40,317 bases of DNA, from positions 1 through 40,317 of the forward strand of contig JAISJU010000182.1 of the NCBI GenBank assembly GCA_031261165.1, read 5' to 3'. This document shows, piece after piece, positions 32,211-40,317 of the stretch. The notes under the pieces were generated by a model. That model was given only the letters and a program-made list of their open reading frames with translations, did no database searches and was not told the origin of the DNA. The DNA is from Prevotellaceae bacterium. Lineage in GTDB: Bacteria; Bacteroidota; Bacteroidia; Bacteroidales; Paludibacteraceae. Both the position numbers and the translations under genes were made by a program. Every line of letters starts with the position of its first letter. The stretch's first letter is position 1.

Positions 32211-35200
32211 TTATTCTTTTATGATTTTTACACATTTGTTGTTCGATTTTATAACGTAAAAGCCTTTGGTAAGACCTGATAAATTCAGTTCCACTTTATG
32301 GTTGGAAGCAGCAGTAGTTTTTGTTACCAACACTCCATTTTCATTGAATATTTCAACATTGTCGCCAATTAGCAAATCTTCGCTTTCAAATATTGCTTGA
32401 TTATTGATTACCGGATTGGGGTATATTTTGTTCGATGAGACCTCCGGTATCACAGCCAATTTTACAGGACAACTTTGAAGTTCCCTGCCTCCGTTGGTTG
32501 TGAGCCGTACTGTATAAATTGATGTCAACGCATTGGGGTTTCCATTCAAGAATAAATTTCCGCCGGTTTCTCCGATTATATCTTTGCCATTTTCCTGCCA
32601 TTGGTAGGCTTTGAACAAATATCCGCCATTGTTTGCCGGAACGTTAATCACAGACAGCACATCATTCCACACTTGCACAATCACATCTGGAACAGGTCTA
32701 ATTATGTTGAGCGTATAATTTTTTGTTTGATTCCCATTTTGTGATTCGACAATGATTTCCAACTGATTGGTTCCGATAACCGGAGTAAATTTATGGGAAA
32801 AAAGGTTTCCATTGATAGTCGGATTTCCACTTTGTTGGGCGGTTGCCATAAGGTTAATTTCGCCGATGGTATTGCAGTCCAATACATAAGTAAGAGTTGT
32901 TCCTGTAGTTAAATCAACCGGAATGTCGTTTATTTTCAAACTGTCTAATTCGGCTAATGTTCCAATAATATTAAATTCGGAGTTCGTAAAACTAATTGTG
33001 TAATTGTCGCTTGCCAACAATGAGCCTTGACGAATCATATAACTTCCCGTCTTTTCGCCTTCATCTCTGATGAGTTTCCCGCTAATCCCGCTTGCGTCAT
33101 CACCGCCTACGAAGCGGATTGCCGTATAGGTTAGTTCAGGGTCGGTTTCTCCATATAATTTGCTTTGTCCTGCATTTGCCGTAATATTCAATATGGCTTT
33201 GTTTATGGTAAATGCAGCCGAGGTGAAAATAATGTCGTAATTACTTGCCGTCAAAGAACCCTGCTCAATGATGTAGGTTCCTATATTTTCACCTTCTTCG
33301 CGTATTGGTTGACCGCTAAGAACGTTGATGCCGTCGCCTCCGATTAATCCGGTAATTGTATAGGTAAATACAGGGTCTGTTTGTCCGTATATTTTACTTT
33401 GCCCTTCATCAATGGCAACATATAATTTTGTTTGAGCAATAGTAAAGTCCGTTTCGATGAATTGAATAATATAATTGTTGCTTGCTGAAAGCGTTCCTTG
33501 ATTAATGGGGTATTTTCCTAAATTCTCACCTTCTTCGCGCGCGAGATGACCTTGAATAATGCTGTTGTCATCTCCTCCGGTCAATCCATTCACGGTGTAG
33601 GTAAACTCTACCGGGTCAGGTTGCCCGTATATTTTTTCCTGTCCTTCATCTACTATTATCTTGAGTGTTGCTTTATTTATCGTAAATGTGTCTGCCGTAA
33701 AAACAATATCATAATTACTTCCTGCCGTCAATGTGCCTTGATTGATAGGATATGTGCCAATATTTTCGCCTTGGGGACGGGATAACTGACCGGTAATCAC
33801 ACTGTTGTCATCTCTTTCGGTTAATCCGGTTGCTGTGTAGGTGAATACTGGGTCAAGTTGTCCATATATTTTCTCTTGTTCTTCATCTACGCTAACATTC
33901 AATATTGCTTTGTTTATAGTAAAATCAGCATTTGCAAAAACAATGTTGTAATTTTTTGCTGATAGCGTACCTTGATTGATGATATAACTGTTGACATTTT
34001 CACCCTCTGCACGAGATAATTGTCCTGTGATGACACTATCATTCTCGTTATTCACAAATCCCTCCGCTACATAAGTTAACTCGGGGTCAACTTGTCCGTA
34101 TGTTTTAGTTTCGGCATTAGCAGTTATATTCAATATCGCTTTATTGATAGTGATAGTAAGATTTGCATTAAATTCTCTGTAGTTTTCATATCCTGAGGCA
34201 GTTGCTTCTATATTGATTGGAATAATGCAGGCAGAGTGAATTTTCACTTTCCAATCGCCCGATTCCTGCACGACAGAAACCGAATCGTTTGCTTCCACTA
34301 AACGGTAAGATACATCTATTCCGACATTGGTTTTTGCTGGTAACAGCACATCGGTATCACCGTAGGTAACAATCGTATCTTTCAATGCTTTCAACGTTTG
34401 TATTGGTTTTGAACGGATACTGCCGGGTGTGTAATCGCCTCCGATGGCAATGAATCGTTCATCGGCTAACTGGTCGTAACGGAGCAGGTCAGAAACGTAA
34501 TTGTCGTTGATAATGCCGGTAAAGAAAGAATTATTATTCACCTTGAGTTTTTCCACTGTCATATTGCTTTCATTGGCTATAATAGATATATCGGGATTAC
34601 TGATTTGATAGTAAGTCAAATCGGCATTTGCATCTACATCGTTTATCCATAGTGTATTATCCTTCTTATAACTTTCCAAATCGGGATTGGTATTACTGCA
34701 ACTATTGTCGATAGTCAGATTTCCATTGTCTGTGCCATATAAAGAATTATAGATTTCAAACAACGGAGTTTGACCGGATAAATCTTGTACGCCGTTACCA
34801 TATACAATGGAATTATACACAAATACACTGCCATCTTCTATTTCTTCATTAGATGTTGTACTTATGCCGTTTTGCTCATTTTCGCTGATTGTGCAATTAT
34901 CAACAACAACATTTCCTATGATATAAACGCCATCTGATGTGTTTTTGGCAATAGTGGAATTGCTGACCAACGCCTTGGCATTATTCAGATTGATACCATA
35001 ACCTTGATTGGCAACAACAATCAACCTGTTTAACACTGCCATGCTTTCTTCTATGTAAATACCGGCAGCTTCATTGGGGCTGTGGTTGTTATTTGCCGAT
35101 GCCTGAGTCAGATTTACAGTACTATTGATAAAATAAATACCATAACCGTATGCACTGCTCGCCTCGCTACAGTCAGCATAGTTATTGTCGGCTGCTATTT

Positions 35201-35954
35201 GGTTGGAAACGGCAGCAGAAATTTCGTTTGCATAAATACCGTAAGCATAAGCCAAGCCATCGCCTTCAAAATGAGAATGGTTGTTGTTGGTAATTATTTG
35301 ATTCATTGTTGCCACGGTATTATCAAGATAAATTCCGGCACTGATACTGCTATGAAAATCAATACTGGAATCATCATCGTCGGGGTCTTGGCTCTCAGGA
35401 AATATGATAATGGCGTCACCGGATGATTCGCCGAAATTATTATTGGCAGTTACCTTGCTCAATATTGCAGTTCCGCCTTTCAGATAAATCCCTGCACAAA
35501 GGCTTTCACCGTCAGTGCAAGATGCAGAATGGTTGTTTGTTTCCACATTGACAAGCGTAATGTCGCTTTCGGAATAAATGCCAAAAGCAGAAGCATTTCC
35601 CGATGTATTTCTCGCTTGGGCACCCGTAATAATCAGGTTTTCCACATAAGAGCCGAATGCTGTTGCTGTGAAATTTAATATTTTCCTCTCGGACGAATCG
35701 GGTGTTATCTCGCTGCCGTCAATAGTGATAACAGGATTGTCCACCGCATCTGTTTGAGCGGTGATACGAATCTTTTTGGTTATTTCAGGCAAATCCTGAC
35801 TAAGGGTAATGTTGCTCTCAATGTTGATAGTATCTTGGTTGAGGGCAGTAGTAATAGCATCTCGCAAATCGTTTTCGTTATTAACCGTAAAGGTAGTTGC
35901 GAAAATAGATGTTGAGAAGATTAACAAAGAAATAGATAAAATGACCTGTTTCAT
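32211..35954 (-). CDS. T9SS type-A cargo: beta-helix, five MBG repeats, sorting domain
   Basis: The 1247-aa protein starts with a signal peptide (MKQVILSISLLIFSTSIFA). A parallel beta-helix region follows at about 40-450, with repeated ASGIYLKGG/YGIYANEI-type turns and N-rich ladders. Residues about 600-1000 hold five MBG domains of about 78 aa, each starting KIYGQ.DP.FTYT and containing GEN.G.Y.INQGTL. A cadherin-like sandwich covers about 1003-1085. A type-A T9SS signal closes the chain (KIYPNPVINNQAIFES, then GLTKGFYVIKSNNKCVKIIK). It should be exported by T9SS and fixed to the cell surface. The beta-helix might bind or cut a polysaccharide, but no catalytic residues are evident. It is third in the operon. 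Confidence 0.9.
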   Translation of the reverse strand: MKQVILSISLLIFSTSIFATTFTVNNENDLRDAITTALNQDTINIESNITLSQDLPEITKKIRITAQTDAVDNPVITIDGSEITPDSSERKILNFTATAFGSYVENLIITGAQARNTSGNASAFGIYSESDITLVNVETNNHSASCTDGESLCAGIYLKGGTAILSKVTANNNFGESSGDAIIIFPESQDPDDDDSSIDFHSSISAGIYLDNTVATMNQIITNNNHSHFEGDGLAYAYGIYANEISAAVSNQIAADNNYADCSEASSAYGYGIYFINSTVNLTQASANNNHSPNEAAGIYIEESMAVLNRLIVVANQGYGINLNNAKALVSNSTIAKNTSDGVYIIGNVVVDNCTISENEQNGISTTSNEEIEDGSVFVYNSIVYGNGVQDLSGQTPLFEIYNSLYGTDNGNLTIDNSCSNTNPDLESYKKDNTLWINDVDANADLTYYQISNPDISIIANESNMTVEKLKVNNNSFFTGIINDNYVSDLLRYDQLADERFIAIGGDYTPGSIRSKPIQTLKALKDTIVTYGDTDVLLPAKTNVGIDVSYRLVEANDSVSVVQESGDWKVKIHSACIIPINIEATASGYENYREFNANLTITINKAILNITANAETKTYGQVDPELTYVAEGFVNNENDSVITGQLSRAEGENVNSYIINQGTLSAKNYNIVFANADFTINKAILNVSVDEEQEKIYGQLDPVFTYTATGLTERDDNSVITGQLSRPQGENIGTYPINQGTLTAGSNYDIVFTADTFTINKATLKIIVDEGQEKIYGQPDPVEFTYTVNGLTGGDDNSIIQGHLAREEGENLGKYPINQGTLSASNNYIIQFIETDFTIAQTKLYVAIDEGQSKIYGQTDPVFTYTITGLIGGDGINVLSGQPIREEGENIGTYIIEQGSLTASNYDIIFTSAAFTINKAILNITANAGQSKLYGETDPELTYTAIRFVGGDDASGISGKLIRDEGEKTGSYMIRQGSLLASDNYTISFTNSEFNIIGTLAELDSLKINDIPVDLTTGTTLTYVLDCNTIGEINLMATAQQSGNPTINGNLFSHKFTPVIGTNQLEIIVESQNGNQTKNYTLNIIRPVPDVIVQVWNDVLSVINVPANNGGYLFKAYQWQENGKDIIGETGGNLFLNGNPNALTSIYTVRLTTNGGRELQSCPVKLAVIPEVSSNKIYPNPVINNQAIFESEDLLIGDNVEIFNENGVLVTKTTAASNHKVELNLSGLTKGFYVIKSNNKCVKIIKE

Positions 35955-35986
35955 GGTGCTTATTTTATAAAATTGAACATAAATAT

Positions 35987-37699
35987 CTAAAAACTATACG
36001 AATAACCGACAGTAATTAACGAACTGTTATTATTGGATTTTCCTGACACTGACCTCCATTGAAAATTATATGCTAAATTTATATTATGCTGTTTAAATGG
36101 AGAATAGGCACCGCTTAAACGGTAAATTAAAAACTCATTTTGTTTAACGCTTTCCAAATAACCGGAATTATAGGAAAGGGTACTTGTTACATTCACTTTC
36201 TTTTGAAACAATGGAACGGAAGCCCCCAAAGTGGGTCCCCATGTAATGGAATTTCCATTGTTCATTTTGCTGTTATTCAGCGAGATTGCTCCATTGACGG
36301 ATAAGCCTGACCGAAGAAAAGAGATTGTATAGCCCGAAGAGGCATTGAGCATTTCGGTTACACTTCCCGGATGAAATACGCCGCCTTGCTTATTGGCTGC
36401 TTCTTGAAAAGAAAAGTTAAGACTTAAATTTTGGTTTTGAGTTTCACTTTTCTTGGTTACTACATTGAGGTTGGCATTAATTGTTTGGCTGAGTTGCACA
36501 AAGTTAAGAGTGTCCAATTTATCTAACGGATTATTTTGATTAACCAATTCAAAATTGGAACGAACATTGGTATAGGTTTGAAAATTGGAATAAGAAATAC
36601 CTGCGTTCACAGTTTCGCTAAAAGTGGCTGATACATTAGCCGAGCCTACAATGCGCGATGATGTGTTTGCTTTGCTATGCGCCAAATCATCGTGTTCATA
36701 TCCGATGCTTAAACCGATATTCAATTTGTTTTGCCACAGCGATTGGCTGCCATTCAGCGTTATGTTTTCCAAATCATTTGTAAAATAATAAGCACCCAAT
36801 GTCTTGTAATCGGGGGCAATTCGTTCATATCCAATACCAAAGCGATTATTTTCTCCCACGTATGCAATTTGCGCTTTGCAAGCATTATAATAGGTTGAAG
36901 ACATATTGCTTGGCGACCAAAGCCGCATAATTCCTGTTTCGTTGTCGGCGTTAGGCGAACGCATATCGGAACTGAGCAAACTGATGGCATATTCGCCGCT
37001 AAACTCAATAAATTTCACAGGCTTGATAAGAAAAGAGACGCCCATCGCCAGATTTTGCATTGGCGATACGCCCAGACTGTCGGGAACATAAGTCAACGAT
37101 GAAATATAGTCCTTGGCACTTAACATATTGATGGATATTTCGTAGTTATCGGCTTTTCTGCCTGCTTTGAATCCATATCCCATACGTTTGTAATTGGGCA
37201 AAACTGCTTGTTGCTCTTCGTTGTATTCTACCGCTTTAAGCAGACGACCATACATGGTGGCAAATTCCCAGCCGTCAGGTGTAAGTTCAACACCGGCACC
37301 GGTGAACTGATGTCCACTGAGCGTGTAAGGCGAGAAAGTCATATCAACATCTCCGATATGGGCAGTAATCCATTTGTACGAAGGGTGAATGCTCAACCTG
37401 TTGGGAAGTGAAGGCGACTGAAAACTGGAAGCGGAATTGGTCAGACTAAACGAAAAAGGCAAATCAATCAAACTGAGAATGTTCAAATTCACATTCCCGT
37501 TCAAGTAGTAGGTAAACGGCTGCCTGTCGGAACCGTCATTTCCTGCGTCAATTGTCGAACTGAGAGAAATGCCTCCGTTTAATTTTAAGGGATTGCCTTT
37601 GCCGAACATATTTTTAATATCTTCCACCCTGAAACTTTGAGCCTGAATGCTTGACAGGGACAGAACAAATACAAAAGATACAATAATTCGTTTAATCAT
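35987..37699 (-). CDS. large outer membrane beta-barrel protein of unknown family
   Basis: The 570-aa protein has a signal peptide (cleaved after SSIQA, before QSF). It then shows about 20 or more amphipathic strands with short turns and ends in ITVGYSYSF, with a terminal phenylalanine as required for barrel insertion. The N-terminal part (FGKGNPLKLNGGISLSSTID and DLPFSFSLTNSASSFQSPSL) recalls Bacteroidota barrel proteins found next to PKD or T9SS surface proteins. I do not know a named family. It overlaps the PKD lipoprotein gene by 8 bp and precedes the MBG cargo by 32 bp, so all are co-expressed. A role as the outer membrane platform for its neighbours is inferred. Confidence 0.75.
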   Translation of the reverse strand: MIKRIIVSFVFVLSLSSIQAQSFRVEDIKNMFGKGNPLKLNGGISLSSTIDAGNDGSDRQPFTYYLNGNVNLNILSLIDLPFSFSLTNSASSFQSPSLPNRLSIHPSYKWITAHIGDVDMTFSPYTLSGHQFTGAGVELTPDGWEFATMYGRLLKAVEYNEEQQAVLPNYKRMGYGFKAGRKADNYEISINMLSAKDYISSLTYVPDSLGVSPMQNLAMGVSFLIKPVKFIEFSGEYAISLLSSDMRSPNADNETGIMRLWSPSNMSSTYYNACKAQIAYVGENNRFGIGYERIAPDYKTLGAYYFTNDLENITLNGSQSLWQNKLNIGLSIGYEHDDLAHSKANTSSRIVGSANVSATFSETVNAGISYSNFQTYTNVRSNFELVNQNNPLDKLDTLNFVQLSQTINANLNVVTKKSETQNQNLSLNFSFQEAANKQGGVFHPGSVTEMLNASSGYTISFLRSGLSVNGAISLNNSKMNNGNSITWGPTLGASVPLFQKKVNVTSTLSYNSGYLESVKQNEFLIYRLSGAYSPFKQHNINLAYNFQWRSVSGKSNNNSSLITVGYSYSF

Positions 37700-39026
37700 T
37701 TTTTTGAATTTTAATGTCTACTACTATATAAGAATTTTCCTTTTCATTTTCGATTGCCTCTTTTACCAAAATAGCCCCATTACGACCGTCAGCAGTCTGA
37801 AACAACACCACGCGAGGGAGTGATGCTTTATCAAAATTTTCCAATTCTGCGTCAGGCTCATCAATGGACAGGTTTTTGAGCAAAGCGTCCGTGGTCATAG
37901 CGGCAAATTGCGCCGGAGTAACCAATGTACCAAAAAGGTCTTGTCTGTTTAAAAATTTTGTTGTTTGAGCACCGGGTATTTCTTTCAATGGGGTAGTCGA
38001 AAGTTTATCGGGCGAAACAAAACGGTTATATGAGAAATGGGCGTTCAAACCCATAAAGGTAATATCAATCAACGCACCGTTTTGTTCGGTCAATTCGGAA
38101 TTTAAAAACGAACGTCTCAATCGGGTGGAATAATAACTGCCGATGGTGCCTTGTGCGGTATTTATTCCCAGATGAATATCGTTGATTGTCAGTAAATTGG
38201 TATTTGCTTTTACCGTAATACCCTGAGAAATACGTTTGTTTTCTTTGCCGTTTGACACGTTTAAATACACGGTATATATTCCCTCTGTCGGGAAATAGAT
38301 ACTTGCCTTTTCGGTGTTCCCATCGCTGATTATTGCTCCGGCACATTCCCAAGATAAACTTTCAACGCCCTGCAATCGACTTGCAAAAGTGGCGTGCAGA
38401 GGTGCTTCCATATCATCGTCATCAGGTGAAGGCAGAATAGTGAATGAGGCATCTAACGGCTCAGCTACTTCTATTTCTTGGCTGAAAGTTGCTGTTGTGC
38501 TGCCATTTTCTACTACAAGCCGAATGGTATAAACGCCGGATTGTTGGTAAGTAACGGCAGGCGGCTGTTTGCCTGTGTATTCGCTTGGCGTAGCCCCTTC
38601 AAAAGTCCATTGATAGGAACTGCCTCCCGATGAGGAATTGGTAATATGAAAAGTTGCCGGAGCATGATTATTTACTTCTGCTACAGCATTAAAACCGGCA
38701 GTCATAGTGCTATCCACTCTTACTGTATAGGTTTCAGAACGGCGGTCGCCTTCGTTCCACGCCTCAAGTACGATTTTGTGTTCGCCCGGAGTAGTAAATT
38801 TTACGATACCCGGATTTTGTTGCGTAGAACTTTCCGGCTCGCCGCCCTCAAATGTCCATTGAAAGCCGTTCGCACATTTTGTTTTGTTTTCTATACTCAC
38901 ATACAAAGGCGAAGAATGGTTGTCGTCTTTGATATGAACGACAGCATCAATTTTCACCGGAATAATTTGCTCTTCGTAACAAGAACATAAGAACAAAAAA
39001 GGTAGAGTTAATAAAATTTTTTTCAT
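37692..39026 (-). CDS. lipoprotein with three PKD domains
   Basis: The 444-aa protein has a lipoprotein signal ending at C16 (PFLFLCSC). PKD-like domains follow at about 27-105 (FQWTFEGGEP, VKFTTPGEHKIVLEAWNEGD), 110-190 (SYQWTFEGATPS, VTYQQSGVYTIRLVVENGS) and 195-275 (LSWECAGA, IYFPTEGIYTVYLNVSNGKE). A C-terminal domain of about 165 aa, which I do not recognise, completes it. PKD folds usually mediate protein-protein or glycan contact outside the cell. It is the first gene of the four-gene operon and overlaps the barrel gene by 8 bp, suggesting the two proteins work as a complex. Confidence 0.88.
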   Translation of the reverse strand: MKKILLTLPFLFLCSCYEEQIIPVKIDAVVHIKDDNHSSPLYVSIENKTKCANGFQWTFEGGEPESSTQQNPGIVKFTTPGEHKIVLEAWNEGDRRSETYTVRVDSTMTAGFNAVAEVNNHAPATFHITNSSSGGSSYQWTFEGATPSEYTGKQPPAVTYQQSGVYTIRLVVENGSTTATFSQEIEVAEPLDASFTILPSPDDDDMEAPLHATFASRLQGVESLSWECAGAIISDGNTEKASIYFPTEGIYTVYLNVSNGKENKRISQGITVKANTNLLTINDIHLGINTAQGTIGSYYSTRLRRSFLNSELTEQNGALIDITFMGLNAHFSYNRFVSPDKLSTTPLKEIPGAQTTKFLNRQDLFGTLVTPAQFAAMTTDALLKNLSIDEPDAELENFDKASLPRVVLFQTADGRNGAILVKEAIENEKENSYIVVDIKIQKND

Positions 39027-39054
39027 CGTTTTTCTATGTAAAGATATAAAATCG

Positions 39055-39062
39055 CAAAATTA
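39055..39062 (-). promoter_or_regulatory. -7 promoter box (TAATTTTG) of the four-gene surface operon
   Basis: On the minus strand TAATTTTG lies 28 bp upstream of the PKD lipoprotein ATG. The -33 region is T/A-rich without a clean TTTG. It is the only promoter-like site seen upstream of the operon. Confidence 0.55.
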
Positions 39063-39097
39063 CTTTTTTTTATTTTTATTATGCACTAAAAAAGAGT

Positions 39098-39298
39098 CTA
39101 AATATATTTTGTTTTTACTTTTTTTCCTAACTTGGTTATATATGTCTTCTCACTTTGGCGTAAATTTTGCGATAGCGTAACTTGTGCCTTATTCGTATCC
39201 CGATAAATTTTCCTTGTAAAAATGTCTATCCATCGGACTATCTGAAACGTTACGAAATACATCGCGTCCTGTTCGCTTATTTTATATCCTGTGCTCAT
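39098..39298 (-). pseudogene. 5' fragment of a second RAYT transposase
   Basis: The first about 34 residues (MSTGYKISEQDAMYFVTFQI, then VRWIDIFTRKIYRD) match the start of another RAYT subfamily, in which YFVTF..V.WIDVFTR..Y opens the domain. After that the frame runs into unrelated residues and stops, so the HUH and tyrosine motifs are gone. It is distinct from the intact RAYT at 21.6 kb, which starts IFYHIYNQG. REP-like double hairpin DNA lies 25 bp from its start. Confidence 0.75.
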
Positions 39299-39323
39299 TT
39301 TTATTTTGTTGTTTTGTCGTTTT

Positions 39324-39372
39324 GCAAGCGAAGACGCTTGCTTTTAGTACGATGTAGCGAAGACGCTACGCC
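39324..39372 (+). repeat. REPIN-like double hairpin, family B, copy 1
   Basis: GCAAGCGAAGACGCTTGC and GTAGCGAAGACGCTAC (39354-39369), each a palindrome with the same core GCGAAGACGC, are joined by a 12-bp linker and followed by GCC. It lies immediately upstream of the RAYT fragment and 8 bp beyond the stop of the following lipoprotein gene. Confidence 0.82.
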
Positions 39373-39380
39373 GAGCGGGG

Positions 39381-40100
39381 CTATTCGTCCTCTTTCCATT
39401 CTTCCCAATGCGTTGTGTCTCTCTTTTTCCAATTGCCATTAACCCATTTCAAATATGCTTCGTCCCATTGGTCTTGCGTTACGCAATCGGTACACCAAGC
39501 AACACTTGTGAAATCAGCAAAAAACCTTTCATTAATTACATATTCTTCTACTTCCGACTGTTCTTTCCACAAAGGATTTTTCTTTAAATAACCACGGTAT
39601 ATATGCTTTGCTGCTAATTCTTTCATTTTCTCGAAAGACAATGGAGTATGAATGTCTGCTTGATACCATTCGCGAGGGAGCGATAATGTTGGACCAGAGA
39701 AAAAATACCATTGTTTTTTTATTTTTACACCATAAAAATATTCTACATCGTCTATTCTTCCATTTTCACCAACATAAGGTAAAAGAATTGTTGTTATAAT
39801 TTTATTTTTTTCTCGATTTATGCAAAGAACAGAGTCTACTTGAAAATTAATAATAGAATTCCAATAGGCATAGTTTCTCAGTTTATTGTTAATCCAACTA
39901 TTTACACTATCATTCATTTTGTTGTAAATACCCCAATACTCATCTTCCTCAATAACAAAGAAAGACATATTAATACTATTATTTCTGATATTTTTTAACT
40001 CTTTCTCATTGTATTGTTTACTCCTATTGCAACCAACAGATAACAAAATGAATGATATGAGTAATATATGTATTCTATTTCCTTGGTATAACATAGCCAT
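39381..40100 (-). CDS. lipoprotein of unknown function
   Basis: The 239-aa protein from ATG 40100 has a lipoprotein signal ending at C24 (ISFILLSVGC). The frame extends to a TTG at 40121, but that would run further into the upstream gene remnant. The body is charged and tryptophan-rich and ends WVNGNWKKRDTTHWEEWKED. WCTDCVTQDQWDEAY holds a C-x-x-C pair, which might be a disulfide or metal site. I do not recognise a family. The start overlaps the 3' end of the split small gene by 26 bp, as in coupled pairs. Inverted family-B repeats bracket it. Confidence 0.68.
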   Translation of the reverse strand: MAMLYQGNRIHILLISFILLSVGCNRSKQYNEKELKNIRNNSINMSFFVIEEDEYWGIYNKMNDSVNSWINNKLRNYAYWNSIINFQVDSVLCINREKNKIITTILLPYVGENGRIDDVEYFYGVKIKKQWYFFSGPTLSLPREWYQADIHTPLSFEKMKELAAKHIYRGYLKKNPLWKEQSEVEEYVINERFFADFTSVAWCTDCVTQDQWDEAYLKWVNGNWKKRDTTHWEEWKEDE

Positions 40101-40296
40101 TTTGTTCTTTGTTTTTTTCAAATATCCATTTATAATTTCCGATTGAATGTGAATCTACAAAACCTCGCGGTATTGATTGGTCTTCCAACGGAATGTACAC
40201 CCCGTTGGGCGTAGGCTCTGCCTGCGTCTATGTTAAAAGCAAGTTTCCAACTTGCCCGACTGCCAAAATAATTTCAATATTCTTTATCATATTCAT
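40075..40296 (-). pseudogene. small gene split by a REPIN-like insertion
   Basis: On the minus strand an ATG at 40296 opens MNMIKNIEIILAVG. The frame then enters repeat DNA (QVGNLLLT) and hits TAG at 40230-40228. The same frame continues open for 50 more codons (PNGVYIPLEDQSIPRGFVDS to NGYVIPRK) to a TAG at 40077-40075, with no ATG of its own. The repeat at 40208-40255 covers exactly the break. The original function is unknown; a sequence error at the TAG is the alternative. Confidence 0.5.
40208..40255 (-). repeat. REPIN-like double hairpin, family B, copy 2
   Basis: Read on the minus strand: GCAAGTTGGAAACTTGC, then TTTTA and a short linker, then a second imperfect hairpin (GCAGGCAGAGCCTACGCC). 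It has the same order, linker start (CTTTTA) and end (CTACGCC) as copy 1 at 39324-39372, but lies in the opposite orientation, 0.9 kb away. Confidence 0.72.
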
Positions 40297-40317
40297 TTCT
40301 TTTGCAAGTTAAAAACT

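Noticed and set aside
39182-39442. 86-aa plus-strand open frame over the RAYT relic and double hairpin
   Set aside because: It runs through repeat DNA and the end of an opposite gene and shows no coding character.

Overview
The window comes from a member of the Bacteroidota, probably an anaerobic Bacteroidales-like organism. Four lines of evidence point there. Many genes follow the Bacteroidota housekeeping promoter (TTTG, 19-20 bp, TAnnTTTG). Shine-Dalgarno sites are mostly absent. Several proteins are type IX secretion (T9SS) parts or cargo: a PorE-like lipoprotein, a PorP/SprF-like barrel, a type-B cargo C-terminus and a type-A cargo C-terminus. A complete pyruvate:ferredoxin oxidoreductase points to anaerobic metabolism. 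I see no rRNA, tRNA or CRISPR array.

Layout. 1-9.2 kb: a NifX-like small protein and a PLP-dependent cystathionine-type lyase/synthase (+), thyA, a tiny membrane protein and porE (-), then a TonB-dependent receptor and a DUF4249 lipoprotein separated by a 21-bp minisatellite, then an orphan lipoprotein with a Shine-Dalgarno site that can be folded away. 9.2-11.7 kb: an unannotated 39-aa membrane peptide with its own promoter and terminator, lolD, a CcdA/ArsG-like membrane protein and ftsE. 11.7-17.6 kb: an accessory stretch with a RelE/ParE-type toxin-antitoxin pair, fabD, a DUF4143-type ATPase with an altered Walker B, a DUF6624 protein, a FISUMP lipoprotein, and fragments of a DUF1016 (YhcG) nuclease and of dinD. 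17.8-22.8 kb: PFOR, a REP-associated tyrosine transposase (RAYT) surrounded and invaded by 33-bp palindromes, and hsp20. 23-31 kb: a 1935-aa T9SS type-B surface protein with its PorP/SprF partner, then mnmD and a small membrane-anchored protein. 31.3-39 kb (-): a four-gene surface operon (PKD lipoprotein, 570-aa barrel, 1247-aa MBG-repeat T9SS cargo, small barrel). 39-40.3 kb: a second, decayed RAYT, two REPIN-like double hairpins and a split small gene.

The most unusual theme is short palindromic DNA. At least three families are present. One is the 33-bp ATTCCAT palindrome: four copies lie in or beside an intact RAYT and one is remote at 135-167. The copy inside the RAYT gene occupies exactly 11 codons and keeps the frame. 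The second family is a two-hairpin GCAAG/CTTGC plus GTAG/CTAC element with a RAYT relic beside it; one copy splits a small gene. The third is CATTGCGGG/CATTGCGAGG elements, one of which is carried in frame inside mnmD. Together they suggest REP-type elements that move into coding sequence as well as intergenic DNA.
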